From the NCBI GenBank assembly GCA_963804885.1, contig CAWDSF010000021.1, forward strand, positions 248,001-312,000: 64,000 nt of DNA, in the 5' to 3' direction. The notes under the pieces were generated by a model. That model saw nothing but the letters and a program-made list of their open reading frames with translations. It was not told where the DNA came from and ran no database searches. A program made the translations under genes and the position numbers. This DNA comes from PALSA-1004 sp963804885. GTDB taxonomy: Bacteria > Pseudomonadota > Gammaproteobacteria > Burkholderiales > SG8-41. Positions 1 to 8,663 of this stretch are shown here, piece by piece. How positions within the stretch are numbered: position 1 is the first letter of the stretch; the number at the start of each line of letters is the position of its first letter.

Positions 1-476
1 GCGACACCGGTATTGTGAAAGCCCTGCGCCTGCATGGTGCCGTTCGCTGCGATGCCCACCCGCGTCGCGATCTCGCCGCCGAGCACGTAGGCAGTCAGCA
101 GTTCGCGACCGCCCGTATCGAGAAATTCTGCGAGGCCCATGGCGCAGGGGAACGCGTTGACGGTGGGATGAACCTGGCTGCCGGTGTGGGTATCGTCGTA
201 GTCGAGGCCATGCGCGAGGATGCCGTTCATGAGTACCGCGTCGCGCAGCGCGAGCTTATCCGGCAGGCCGATTAACGAACTCTTGCCGCCGTCCGCAAGC
301 GGCGCCAGTCCCGCCAGTGCACTGCGCGCAAAATCCGTCTGTGTCGCCGCGATAGCAACGCCGACCGCATCGAGTATGTGAAAGCGCGCGAACTCTCGCA
401 GCGCTTCCGGCAGGTCTTCGTAACGCAGCGCTGCCGCGAATTCCGCGATGGCGCCCGAGATTGGTACGGTATTCAT
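1..476 (-). CDS. MmgE/PrpD family protein (3' part outside window)
   Basis: Reads leftwards and runs off the window, so only about 158 residues are visible; full family members have about 450. The family includes 2-methylcitrate dehydratase and cis-aconitate decarboxylase, which act on small carboxylic acids. The segment HGLDYDDTHTGSQVHP (residues 89-104) matches the conserved active-site His/Asp region, and the N-terminal helix with ILDAVGVAIA is typical. The ATG (476-474) overlaps the stop of the upstream receptor gene (475-473) in an ATGA arrangement, implying translational coupling. Family assignment is firm; the substrate cannot be predicted. Confidence 0.88.
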   Translation of the reverse strand, partial: MNTVPISGAIAEFAAALRYEDLPEALREFARFHILDAVGVAIAATQTDFARSALAGLAPLADGGKSSLIGLPDKLALRDAVLMNGILAHGLDYDDTHTGSQVHPTVNAFPCAMGLAEFLDTGGRELLTAYVLGGEIATRVGIAANGTMQAQGFHNTGV

Positions 477-1456
477 TCGAGGCGCGCGTTGGTCGTTTTC
501 ACGATTTTGGTCCAATGCGCGAAATCGGCCTGCCTGAACGCGGCGAATTCCGCGGGCGTCGAGCCGACGACCTCCAGACCGTAGCTCAGCAGGCGTTCGC
601 GGATTTCCGCGAGCTTCAGGATCTGCGTCAGCTCGCGGTTCAATCGTGTAACGATCGCAGGTGGAGTGCCGGTCGGGGCCAGCATGCCGTACCAGCCCAC
701 GACCTGCACGTCCGGATAACCCGACTCAGCGATCGTCGGCACGTCTGGCAACTGGCGCGAGCGCTTTGGTGCAGTGATGCCGAGCGCTCTCAACCGGCCT
801 GCCTTGATGTGCGGCAGCAACGGCGAAACGCTTTCTATCGTCATCGTGATTTGTCCGCCGATCACTTCGATCGCGGGCGCTGCGCTGCCCTTGTACGGAA
901 CGTGCGTGATGTCGATGCCGGTCGTGGCCTTGAATAGTTCTCCGGACATTTGCGCCGGCGTGCCGCTGCCCGAAGAACCGATCGTGAGCTGCCCTGGTTT
1001 GCTCTTCGCCAGCGCAACCAGGTCCTTCACCGTGGCGGCCGGGAGCGACGGATTGACAACCAACACGTAGAAAGTGTTCGCCAGCAGCGACACCGTGGTG
1101 AAATCCCGCAACGTGTCGTACGGAAGTTTTGCGGCGAGATTCGGCAATACGGCGTTGGGCCCCACCGAACCGAGCAATAACGTATAGCCGTCAGCGGGCG
1201 AATGCGCGGCGAGTCCCGTGCCGATCATGCCGCTGGCGCCAGCGCGATTGTCGACCACTACCGGTTGGCCGAGATTTTCGGTGAGCCGCTGGCTCAGCGT
1301 GCGGGCCACGATGTCGTTGCCGCCGCCCGCCGGCCACGGCACAACGAGGCGCACCGGCTTTGCCGGATAGTCTGCTGCCTGCGCGTTCGCAATGCACGGC
1401 GCCTGCGCGAACAAGCTGCATATGAACACACTGAACTTTAATTGCCTGGACTGCAT
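473..1456 (-). CDS. Bug/TctC-family tripartite tricarboxylate transporter substrate-binding protein (1)
   Basis: Periplasmic receptor of 327 aa. Bug proteins are two-lobed venus-flytrap binders that deliver carboxylates or amides to TctAB permeases. A signal peptide ends near residue 27 (IANAQA). Family blocks appear in order: YPAKPVRLVVPWPAGGG, VVVDNRAGASGMIGTG, ADGYTLLLG, THVPYKGSAAPA and PDVPTIAESGYPD. The ATG at 1456 has an AGGA box about 9 nt upstream. It is co-directional and overlapping (ATGA) with the PrpD gene, and divergent from the dehydrogenase at 1503 across 46 bp. It is very similar along its whole length to the receptor at 3313-4281, so the two look like in-window paralogs. The ligand is unknown. 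Confidence 0.95.
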   Translation of the reverse strand: MQSRQLKFSVFICSLFAQAPCIANAQAADYPAKPVRLVVPWPAGGGNDIVARTLSQRLTENLGQPVVVDNRAGASGMIGTGLAAHSPADGYTLLLGSVGPNAVLPNLAAKLPYDTLRDFTTVSLLANTFYVLVVNPSLPAATVKDLVALAKSKPGQLTIGSSGSGTPAQMSGELFKATTGIDITHVPYKGSAAPAIEVIGGQITMTIESVSPLLPHIKAGRLRALGITAPKRSRQLPDVPTIAESGYPDVQVVGWYGMLAPTGTPPAIVTRLNRELTQILKLAEIRERLLSYGLEVVGSTPAEFAAFRQADFAHWTKIVKTTNARLE

Positions 1457-1502
1457 GATCCGATTCCTGGAAGTATCATGCCACTCTCGATTGGGAGCTC
1501 AA

Positions 1503-2477
1503 ATGAAAATTGCAGTGATCGACGACTACCCGGACGCATTTCGCCATGTCACGGGCTTTGCTCGCCTCAACGGGCACGCAGTGACTGTATTTCGCGATAC
1601 CGTCAAAGACGCGGACCGGCTCGTGGAGCGGCTGCACGATTTCGACACCGTCGTGCTTACCCAGCAGCGTTCGCCGTTCCCGCGCGCCGTAATCGAGCGG
1701 CTGCCGCTCTTGAAATTCATCGCGCAGACCGGCCGCAACACCTACCATCTCGACGTCGCCGCGTGCACCGAACGCGGCATAGTCGTTTCCGCCGCCGGCA
1801 CCAACGCGCCAACCGCGACGGCCGAGCTGACGTGGGGCCTGATACTTGCCAGCCTGCGTCATATACCCCACGAGCTGCAGCAGTTGCGCCAAGGCACTTG
1901 GCAAACCACCGTCGGTACCGGACTTCACGGCAAGACGCTCGGCATTTGCGGATTCGGCCGCATCGGCAACATGGTGGCGAGCGTCGGGCGGGCATTCGGC
2001 ATGAATGTCGTGTGCTGGGGACGCGAGACGACGCTTGCAAAGGCGCGCGCATCGGGCTTTGCAGCGGCCGCGGGACGCGAAGAGTTTTTCGAGCGCGCTG
2101 ACATTATCAGTCTGCACCTTGCGCTCAACCCGGAAACGCGCGGCATCGTCACCGCGGCGGATCTGGCTCGCATGAAACCCACCGCACTGATCGTCAATAC
2201 CGCGCGTGCGCCGCTGATCGCGGCCGGCGCGCTTGCCGAGGCCCTCGAGCGGGGCCGGCCTGGATACGCCGCGGTCGACGTTTACGAAGACGAGCCGGTT
2301 ACCGGCGGACTTCATCCGCTGCTTGCGCTGCCGAATGTCATATGCACGCCGCATCTGGGTTATGTCGAACGCGACACCATGGAAATCCTGTACGGCCGGG
2401 CAATCGACGGCATCGTCGCCTTTGCGGCCGGTAAGCCGGTCAATTTCCTTAATCCGGAAGCGCTCGCCGGGAAATAG
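1503..2477 (+). CDS. D-isomer-specific 2-hydroxyacid dehydrogenase family protein
   Basis: Cytosolic NAD(P)-dependent oxidoreductase of 324 aa that interconverts 2-keto and D-2-hydroxy acids or related phosphoglycerate-type substrates. The Rossmann motif is LGICGFGRIGN near residue 150. The catalytic Arg lies in VNTARAPLI, the Glu in DVYEDEPV and the His in CTPHLGYVE. The frame is open upstream to 1392, but the ATG at 1503 has a GGGAG box 7 nt away and gives the normal family N-terminus (MKIAVIDDY), so I start there. It converges on the aldolase gene with only 5 bp between the stops. The exact substrate is not determined. Confidence 0.93.
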   Translation: MKIAVIDDYPDAFRHVTGFARLNGHAVTVFRDTVKDADRLVERLHDFDTVVLTQQRSPFPRAVIERLPLLKFIAQTGRNTYHLDVAACTERGIVVSAAGTNAPTATAELTWGLILASLRHIPHELQQLRQGTWQTTVGTGLHGKTLGICGFGRIGNMVASVGRAFGMNVVCWGRETTLAKARASGFAAAAGREEFFERADIISLHLALNPETRGIVTAADLARMKPTALIVNTARAPLIAAGALAEALERGRPGYAAVDVYEDEPVTGGLHPLLALPNVICTPHLGYVERDTMEILYGRAIDGIVAFAAGKPVNFLNPEALAGK

Positions 2478-2482
2478 CGCTG

Positions 2483-3283
2483 TCAAATTGGCAGACCCTG
2501 CACGAACCGTGCACGTTCTGCGCCGGTCTCCATCAAAATGCCGAGATCGGTGCCGGTCGCGACAATCCGCGCACCGAGCTTTACGTACTCGGCAATCAGC
2601 CCGCGGTCGGAAATTCCGCCGATGCCGACGTACTTGCCGTGTTTATTGGCAACCTCGATTACGCGCGCATAGGCATCGCGCACCAGCTTGTGGCCATGCT
2701 GTCCGGGGATGCCTAGCCCGGCGCACAAATCGTTCGCGCCAACCATAAAGGCGTCTATTCCTTTCACCGCGGCGATTTCCTCGACGCGCTTGAGACCTTC
2801 CGGCGTTTCGATCTGCACCATCACGGTCGTCATCTCGTTGAGCACTTCGAACAATTCGGCCTGCGGATAGTTTCGGTATTGCAACTGCGGCAATCCACCG
2901 CCGGTGGACCGCTCGCCAAACGGCGGAAAGCGGCACTGTTTGACGATGTGCTCGGCGTCAGCTGCACTCTCGACGTGAGGCGCCAGGATTCCCATGGCGC
3001 CGCCGTCGAGCACGCGCAAGACATATTCGGGGCCATAGGTCGGCACGCGCACGATGGTGGCGATGCCGGCATCGAGCGCCGCTACGCAGATCTGGCCGAC
3101 CGTCTCCAGCGACATCACGCTGTGCTGCAGATCGAGATACATCGCGTCGAAACCGCACGACTTCGCAATGCGCGCGATTTCGACGCCGCCCACCATGCGC
3201 ACCGTCATCGTCGATGCGACCTTGCCTGCGGCCAGCTTTTCCTTGAATGCGTTCTTTACGATGTTGCGCAGCGGTTCGGCCAT
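2483..3283 (-). CDS. HpcH/HpaI aldolase family protein
   Basis: Class II (metal-dependent) pyruvate aldolase of 266 aa, normally cleaving 4-hydroxy-2-oxo acids to pyruvate plus an aldehyde or keto acid. Seen: DLQHS with the conserved base His (about residue 50), IVRVP with the substrate Arg, the metal ligand Glu in VQIETPEG (about 145), the Asp ligand in VGANDLCAG, and the C-terminal GTDLGIL. The open frame extends upstream to 3535 but overlaps the receptor gene; the ATG at 3283 has a GAAAGGAAA ribosome site and gives the family length. It is the third gene of a leftward operon (amidohydrolase, receptor, aldolase). Confidence 0.93.
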   Translation of the reverse strand: MAEPLRNIVKNAFKEKLAAGKVASTMTVRMVGGVEIARIAKSCGFDAMYLDLQHSVMSLETVGQICVAALDAGIATIVRVPTYGPEYVLRVLDGGAMGILAPHVESAADAEHIVKQCRFPPFGERSTGGGLPQLQYRNYPQAELFEVLNEMTTVMVQIETPEGLKRVEEIAAVKGIDAFMVGANDLCAGLGIPGQHGHKLVRDAYARVIEVANKHGKYVGIGGISDRGLIAEYVKLGARIVATGTDLGILMETGAERARFVQGLPI

Positions 3284-3312
3284 GCGTTTCCTTTCGGGTG
3301 CGGATATGTAAA

Positions 3313-4281
3313 TTAATCGAAGCGGGCGTTCGTCGTCTCGACGATTTTCTTCCAGTGGGCGAGGTCCGTCTTGCGGAATGCCGCGAATTCCGCGGGCGCG
3401 GAACCGAGGATTTCGAGACCGTAGCCGAGCATGCGTTCGCGGATTTCGGGCCGTTGCAGTATGCCCGCAAGCTCGCGGTTGATCCGCGCGATCACGTTGT
3501 TCGGCGTTCCAGCCGGCGCGAGCATCCCGTACCAATTGATCACTTCGACGTCGGGGTAGCCCGATTCGGCGATAGTCGGCACGTCAGGCAATTGCGCCGT
3601 GCGCTTTCCCGAGGTGACGCCGAGGGCTTTCAGTTTTCCGGCCCTGATGTGCGGCAGCAACGGCGAGATGGTCTCTATCGTCATGGTGATCTGGCCGCCC
3701 ATGACCTCGGTCACCGGCGCCGCAGCGCCTTTGTAGGCGACGTGCACGATGCTGATGCCGGTCGCCGCCTTGAAGAGCTCGCCTGAAAGATGCGCAGGCG
3801 TGCCGGACCCGGCGGAGCCTATGGTCAGTTGACCGGGTTTGGTCTTCGCAAATGCGACCAGGTCACGTATCGAATTGACCGGGAGCGACGGATGCACCAC
3901 GAGCACGTAGAGCGTATTGGCAATCAGCGTGACCTCGGTGAAATCCTTGAGGGTGTTGTACGGCAATGACGGGACCAGGCTCGGCAATATTGCGTTGGGG
4001 CCCGCGGCGGCCAACAGCAGCGTGTAGCCGTCGGCGGGCGCCCGTGCTGCGAGAGCCGTGCCGAGCATTCCGCTCGCGCCGGCGCGGTTGTCCACCACTA
4101 CCGACTGGCCAAGGTTGTCGGTGAGTTTCGGGCTCAGGGTTCGCGCCAGGATATCGACGCCACCGCCGGGCGGCCACGGGACAACCAGCCGCACGGGTCG
4201 CTCGGGATAACGCTCCGACCACGCCGGAAAAGCAAACCACAGCGAGGCGCCAGCGATAGCCATCAAAAATCCGGGCAACAT
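3313..4281 (-). CDS. Bug/TctC-family substrate-binding protein (2)
   Basis: 322 aa from the ATG at 4281; a TTG two codons upstream (4287) is an alternative start. The signal peptide is short, with cleavage near PAWSERYPERP. Blocks: VVPWPPGGGVDILAR, VVVDNRAGASGMLGTA, GQLTIGSAGSGTPAHLSGE, HVAYKGAAAPVTEVMGGQ. The usual HVPYKG is HVAYKG here. It lies 21 bp downstream of the amidohydrolase gene and 29 bp upstream of the aldolase gene, so it is probably co-transcribed and imports the substrate of that pathway. It pairs closely with receptor 1, including the shared PTIAESGYPDV and STPAEFAAFR-like C-terminal segments. Confidence 0.94.
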   Translation of the reverse strand: MLPGFLMAIAGASLWFAFPAWSERYPERPVRLVVPWPPGGGVDILARTLSPKLTDNLGQSVVVDNRAGASGMLGTALAARAPADGYTLLLAAAGPNAILPSLVPSLPYNTLKDFTEVTLIANTLYVLVVHPSLPVNSIRDLVAFAKTKPGQLTIGSAGSGTPAHLSGELFKAATGISIVHVAYKGAAAPVTEVMGGQITMTIETISPLLPHIRAGKLKALGVTSGKRTAQLPDVPTIAESGYPDVEVINWYGMLAPAGTPNNVIARINRELAGILQRPEIRERMLGYGLEILGSAPAEFAAFRKTDLAHWKKIVETTNARFD

Positions 4282-4302
4282 GGACAACTTGTGAAGCGCC
4301 GG

Positions 4303-5178
4303 TCAGAAGCCAAAAAGCCGCGCGGGATTATCGACCAGGATCTTTTGCCTCGTAGCCGCATTCGGCATCCACTGGGCGACGAGATTGAAAAGATCGATCG
4401 AGTTCACGCGATCGGCATTCGAAAGATAGGGGTAGTCGGTGCCCCAGATGATGCGGTCGGGTGCCGCTGCTATTAATGCCCTGGCGATGACGGTCGAATC
4501 CGCGAATCCCGGCGCAGTCGCCATGCGGTAAGGCGCGGTCAGCTTGACCCAGCAGCGCCTGTCGCCATGACGCAGGAAGTCGATAAACTTCAGCAGGCCC
4601 GGCTGCTCTGCCCCGTCACGCGCGAGAAACATGCCGAAGTGCGCGAGCGTGAAATTCGATTTGAACGTCTTATAAATGTCGAGCATGTCCACGATCAGCC
4701 AGCTCGGCGACAGGATATCGAGTTGCCAGCCGATTTCGGCACAGCGCGCGTCGAGTCTCTGGATCCGCGCAAGGTTCTTTTCGATCAGGCCCGCCTCGCG
4801 CGGCCGGTTGGGCGGGCCGAGGTTGATGCGCACGCCGCACACGCCGGCGGCATTCAACCGCGCGAATTCGGCGTCGGGGGAGTTCTCGTCGATGTCCACG
4901 ATACCGCGCGCATTCTTGCCGATGATACCGATCGCATCCACCATGCACGTATTGTCACGCCCATAGGTGCTGGGCTGGGTGAACACCATACGCTCGAGGC
5001 CACAGCGGCGCGCAAAATCCTGATACTCCGCCAGGAATTGCGCCAATGGCACCGCGGGCGGTGAATTGCGGCGGTCCGCGCTATACGGATATTTCGCCGG
5101 ATCGCCAAACACGTGCAGATGGCAATCGCAGCTCAGCGGCGGCGCCTTGAAATCAGGCGCTCTCTCATCAACCGACAT
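4303..5178 (-). CDS. Amidohydrolase-2 family protein, 2-pyrone-4,6-dicarboxylate lactonase-like
   Basis: 291-aa cytosolic TIM-barrel hydrolase (PF04909). The opening motif CDCHLHVFGD (residues 18-27) is the form seen in LigI-type PDC lactonases, with the HxH metal pair intact. GVRINLG, LAHFGMF and the final metal/base Asp in IIWGTDYPY follow in the right order. In the protocatechuate 4,5-cleavage pathway LigI opens pyrone dicarboxylate; the downstream aldolase and receptor fit a lactone-dicarboxylate route, but that is inference. A strong GGAGGGG ribosome site lies 9 nt before the ATG. It is the first gene of the operon, preceded by 179 bp holding a possible LysR site. Confidence 0.88.
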   Translation of the reverse strand: MSVDERAPDFKAPPLSCDCHLHVFGDPAKYPYSADRRNSPPAVPLAQFLAEYQDFARRCGLERMVFTQPSTYGRDNTCMVDAIGIIGKNARGIVDIDENSPDAEFARLNAAGVCGVRINLGPPNRPREAGLIEKNLARIQRLDARCAEIGWQLDILSPSWLIVDMLDIYKTFKSNFTLAHFGMFLARDGAEQPGLLKFIDFLRHGDRRCWVKLTAPYRMATAPGFADSTVIARALIAAAPDRIIWGTDYPYLSNADRVNSIDLFNLVAQWMPNAATRQKILVDNPARLFGF

Positions 5179-5283
5179 ACGTTTCCCCTCCAGGTATCAA
5201 ACGAACCGCGGGCGTCGTGCGCATGGCCGGGCACGGGTTCGCGGTACGGGCGCATATAGCGCGAGCACACTAGCACTATTTGT

Positions 5284-5332
5284 CTATTCCGAATATATAT
5301 GAAATGGAATGCTCTATATCCAATGAGAATAG
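5284..5332. promoter_or_regulatory. Possible LysR operator upstream of the amidohydrolase operon
   Basis: A local AT-rich patch in a G+C-rich background. It carries AAATGGAATG (5302-5311), facing an ATTCC half at 5286-5290. Outer arms are CTATTC (5284-5289) and GAATAG (5327-5332). The same 10-mer occurs inverted in the control region of the adjacent LysR gene (6314-6323). The assignment rests only on this repetition. Confidence 0.4.
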
Positions 5333-5357
5333 CGATTTGACACTGCGATGCCGCTTT

Positions 5358-6287
5358 TCAGGCGCTGCTTTTCGTCATCGACTGCTGCACGTTCGATCTC
5401 GTCCACCGCGGTTCGCAGAGCTCGATAAAGTCGTACGTGTAACGCCGCACGTAACGGTCGCGTGACAGCAGTATCTTGGTGGTCGACGGCTCGAACAGGT
5501 GTCCGGCCGGAATTGCACGCAGGTTCACGTCACGCTTCCGGTCGAACGTGACTTCGGAGAGCACCGCGATACCAAGACCTTCCTCTACGCAGGTCTTGAT
5601 GACGTCCGCGCCGATTGCAATGACGATCGTCTGGGGCTGCAGCCGCTCCTTCCGGAATGCCTCGATGACCTGATAGCCGGCGGTGAACGAGGGTTCGTAG
5701 CTCACCAGCGGGTATTGCGCGAGGTCTTTCAGCGTTATGCGTTTCTTCCTGCACAACGCATGGTTCTTCGGCACGATGACGACTTTTTGAAAACGACGGC
5801 ACGGCAACCCGACCAGCGCGCGCGTCGCTGCCGGATCCTCGCTCGTGACGCCGAGGTCCGCCATCCCGGCTTCCACCATATCCACAATGCGGCTCGGATC
5901 GGCATGCCTCATCGTGATGGTGACGTTGGGATGCTCGTTCGTGAACCGCTTCATGATCTGGGGAAGAACGTAACGGGCCTGCGTATGGGTGGCCGCGATC
6001 AACAGCGTGCCGGATTTGTCCTGCCGCACGTCGTGGCTGATAGCCCTGATGTTGTCGATCTCCTTTACGATCTTCCCGGCCATGGCGACGACGCTCGCGC
6101 CTTCCGCGGTCACGCCCGACAGCCGGCTGCGCCGTCGTTTAAATATTGCGAACCCCAGTTCCTGCTCCAGCAGGCGGACCTGCTTGCTGATGCCCGGTTG
6201 ATTCGTCTTCAGCACTTTCGCCGCGCGCGAAATGTTGAATTCGGATTCGGTTATTTCACAGATGTATCGAATCTGCCGCAGGTTCAT
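5358..6287 (-). CDS. CysB-like LysR-family transcriptional regulator
   Basis: 309 aa. The N-terminal winged helix has NQPGISKQVRLLEQELG. The effector domain carries CysB hallmarks: ATHTQARYVLPQ, ADVIKTCVEEGLGIAVLSE, and a STTKILLSRDRYVRRYTYDF tail that parallels E. coli CysB. I use ATG 6287 because MNLRQIRYICEI aligns with the family start MKLQQLRYI; ATG 6296 is also possible. CysB/Cbl-type proteins respond to sulfur-related or small anionic ligands. Here it sits just upstream of, and co-directional with, the amidohydrolase operon, and divergent from the lactonase at 6404, so local control of both is the simplest reading. Confidence 0.92.
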   Translation of the reverse strand: MNLRQIRYICEITESEFNISRAAKVLKTNQPGISKQVRLLEQELGFAIFKRRRSRLSGVTAEGASVVAMAGKIVKEIDNIRAISHDVRQDKSGTLLIAATHTQARYVLPQIMKRFTNEHPNVTITMRHADPSRIVDMVEAGMADLGVTSEDPAATRALVGLPCRRFQKVVIVPKNHALCRKKRITLKDLAQYPLVSYEPSFTAGYQVIEAFRKERLQPQTIVIAIGADVIKTCVEEGLGIAVLSEVTFDRKRDVNLRAIPAGHLFEPSTTKILLSRDRYVRRYTYDFIELCEPRWTRSNVQQSMTKSSA

Positions 6288-6307
6288 CTTGCGCATTCCA
6301 AAAGTAT

Positions 6308-6342
6308 CTAGTTCATTCCATTTTATATCTTTCTGGAACTAG
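6308..6342. promoter_or_regulatory. Dyad in LysR/lactonase divergent control region
   Basis: Exact 7-bp inverted arms CTAGTTC (6308-6314) and GAACTAG (6336-6342) flank an AT-rich centre. The left arm overlaps CATTCCATTT (6314-6323), the reverse complement of the 10-mer upstream of the amidohydrolase operon. It is placed between the LysR start (6287/6296) and the lactonase start (6404), as expected for an autoregulated divergent LysR operator. Confidence 0.5.
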
Positions 6343-6403
6343 TGGACGATGCTACGCTCGCGTTCCAGCCTGCGATCAGCAGGGTTACGTTGAAGCGAGG
6401 ACC

Positions 6404-7528
6404 ATGGAGGAGGCAACAAATCTCTACGCGAGCGTAGGGGAACAGCTCGTGCATTACGAGGTCGACGTGGCGAACGCTGCGCTGCTTCGGCGCGCGGCCG
6501 TGACGTTGCCGGCTAACGTGCAGTACGCATGGCCGCATCCGTCCCGCCGTTTTCTGTACGTTGCGAGCAGCGATCGCGTTCGCGGCGAGCTGGGCAGCAA
6601 ACATGCGATCACGGTCTTCCGCGTCGCCGATGACGGCGCACTTGCACGGATCGGTGAACCGCTATCCCTTCCCTATCGCCCGATCCATGTCACGGTGGAT
6701 GCGTCCGGCGAGTGGCTAGCGGTGACATTCAACAATGCCGGAACGAAGCGCGGACCGGGTGCGGTCCTCACCTGCAGAATAGAACAGGGCGGAGCGTCGC
6801 TTGAGCCCTTGCACTCCGATGCCACCAGTGAAGCCGGCATATATCCGCACCAGGCGCGGTTCACGCGCGACAATGCGCATCTCCTCGTCTGTGTCCGTGG
6901 ACATAGCGCCACGGCCGAGCGCGCCGAAGACCTCGGCAGTCTGAAAAATTATCCGTTTCAAAACGAATCTCTCGGTGCTGCATCGCACGTTCACTACCCG
7001 CCCGGGTTAGGGCCGCGCCACCTCGACGTCCATCCCACCAAGCCGTTTATCTGTGTCTCGATGGAACGCGGCAACAAGCTCTGCGTGCACGACATCGACA
7101 ACACGGGAACAGTGTCCGCCGCGAGCCTGTTCACCAGCAACACGCTGGCCGACGAAGCCAACGGCAGGCGGGTGCGCCAGCTCGCGGGCCCTGTGCACAT
7201 TCATCCGCTCGGCACGCATGTCTACGTCGCCAACCGCTGCGATGAAGTCGTAAAAGATGGCGACGCGGACGTTTTTGCGGGCGGCGAAAACAACATCGCA
7301 GTGTTTCGCCTGGATGCCGCAACGTGCGAGCCGTCGGTCATTCAGCACGCTGATACGCGCGGGATCACCCCGCGAACCTTCGCGCTGGATCGAACCGGCA
7401 GTCTGCTCATCGTTGGCAATCAGATGACGCGGCGTGCGCGTGACGGCGGCGCGTTGACCACCATTCCCATGTCGCTTGCCGTCTTCCGTGTTTCACGCGA
7501 CGGGCGCCTCGAATACGTGCGCAAGTAA
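6404..7528 (+). CDS. Beta-propeller lactonase family protein (6-phosphogluconolactonase-like)
   Basis: 374-aa seven-bladed propeller of the YbhE/cycloisomerase-like lactonase family (PF10282). Repeated blade motifs are seen: RRFLYVASSDR, GEWLAVTFNNAG, LGPRHLDVHPTKPFICV, IHPLGTHVYVANR and TPRTFALDRTGSLLIVGNQ. GPRH and TPR-F segments are typical. No clear signal peptide. The ATG at 6404 follows a GCGAGGACC site. It is divergent from the LysR gene and first in a rightward group with a Bug receptor and an FMN oxidase, so a lactone-hydrolysing step in organic-acid breakdown is plausible. Confidence 0.88.
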   Translation: MEEATNLYASVGEQLVHYEVDVANAALLRRAAVTLPANVQYAWPHPSRRFLYVASSDRVRGELGSKHAITVFRVADDGALARIGEPLSLPYRPIHVTVDASGEWLAVTFNNAGTKRGPGAVLTCRIEQGGASLEPLHSDATSEAGIYPHQARFTRDNAHLLVCVRGHSATAERAEDLGSLKNYPFQNESLGAASHVHYPPGLGPRHLDVHPTKPFICVSMERGNKLCVHDIDNTGTVSAASLFTSNTLADEANGRRVRQLAGPVHIHPLGTHVYVANRCDEVVKDGDADVFAGGENNIAVFRLDAATCEPSVIQHADTRGITPRTFALDRTGSLLIVGNQMTRRARDGGALTTIPMSLAVFRVSRDGRLEYVRK

Positions 7529-7616
7529 CGATCTTGATACGGGGAAAAAGACGCTGTTCTGGATGGGAGTGGTGTAAGGCGCACCTTTGCGCGACATCAC
7601 TCGAGGAGAATTCTGA

Positions 7617-8597
7617 ATGTGGTCACACCAAAATCGTTTGAAATCGTCGCTGTGCATGTTGCTGACGGTGCTTGCGCCGCCGGTCTTCGCACAGACCTAT
7701 CCAACCAAGCCGATTCGGTTCATCGTCGGCTTTGCGCCGGGCGGCCCGAATGACATCGTCGCGCGCATAGTGAGTCAAAAGCTCACAGAAAGCTTTGGCC
7801 TGCCGGTAACGGTGGACAACAGGCCCGGTGCGGACAGCATGATCGGGACACAAATGGCCGCCCGTGCCGCGCCGGACGGGTACACGATCTCGATGATCAG
7901 CGCGAGCGCCACGATTCATCCAAGCGTGTCCGCCAGCGTTCCTTATGATGTCGCGAAAGACTTCAGTCACGTGACGCTGCTCGCGTCCACCGCGTTCATC
8001 GTCGTGGTAAATCCCGCCTTGCCGGTGAAGTCGATCAAGGACCTCATCGCGCTGGCGAAAAAGAGGCCGGGCCAGCTCAATTTCGCAAGCTCGGGCACTG
8101 GAGGCTCCCTGCATCTTGCGGGCGAGTTGTTCAAGTCGCTTGCGCATGTCGATATGAATCATATTCCCTACAAGGGCGGAGCACCGGCGGCCAATGATGT
8201 GATCGGGGGACAGGTCGAGCTGATGTTCAGCCCGATTCCGGTGGCCATGCCGCATGTTAAGTCCGGCAGGTTGCGCGCGCTTGCGGTGACGGGCAGCAAA
8301 CGCTGGCCGACATCACCCGATCTGCCCACCGTCGCGGAATCCGGCGTCCCTGGCTACGACGTCACTGGCTGGTATGGCATCGTCGCGCCGGCGCGTACGC
8401 CCGGTGCAATCGTGATGCGGCTGAATCAGGAAATCGTGAAGATGCTCGCGCTATCCGATGTGCGCCAGCAATTCGCAAGTTTCGATCTCGAGCCGATCGG
8501 TAGTTCGCCGGAACAGATGGCGAGTCATGTGAATGCCGAACTGGTGAAATGGGCGAGCGTCGTCCGCGACGCGAAAATCCCGCGCGCAACGCAATAG
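7617..8597 (+). CDS. Bug/TctC-family substrate-binding protein (3)
   Basis: 326 aa; signal peptide cleaved after PPVFAQ, mature start TYPTKPIRF. Blocks: FAPGGPNDIVAR, VTVDNRPGADSMIGTQ (Asp-Ser replacing the usual Ser-Gly), MNHIPYKGGAPAANDV and SGVPGYDVTGWYGI. The ATG is preceded by GAGGAGAATTCTGA, an excellent ribosome site. It lies between the lactonase (88 bp upstream) and the 2-hydroxyacid oxidase (66 bp downstream), which suggests its ligand is a precursor of a 2-hydroxy acid. Confidence 0.95.
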   Translation: MWSHQNRLKSSLCMLLTVLAPPVFAQTYPTKPIRFIVGFAPGGPNDIVARIVSQKLTESFGLPVTVDNRPGADSMIGTQMAARAAPDGYTISMISASATIHPSVSASVPYDVAKDFSHVTLLASTAFIVVVNPALPVKSIKDLIALAKKRPGQLNFASSGTGGSLHLAGELFKSLAHVDMNHIPYKGGAPAANDVIGGQVELMFSPIPVAMPHVKSGRLRALAVTGSKRWPTSPDLPTVAESGVPGYDVTGWYGIVAPARTPGAIVMRLNQEIVKMLALSDVRQQFASFDLEPIGSSPEQMASHVNAELVKWASVVRDAKIPRATQ

Positions 8598-8663
8598 TGG
8601 CTTACGAAGGCAGCGAATCGCAGGAATTATCGATAGGCGCAAGCGTTTGGACAAGGAGAAACA

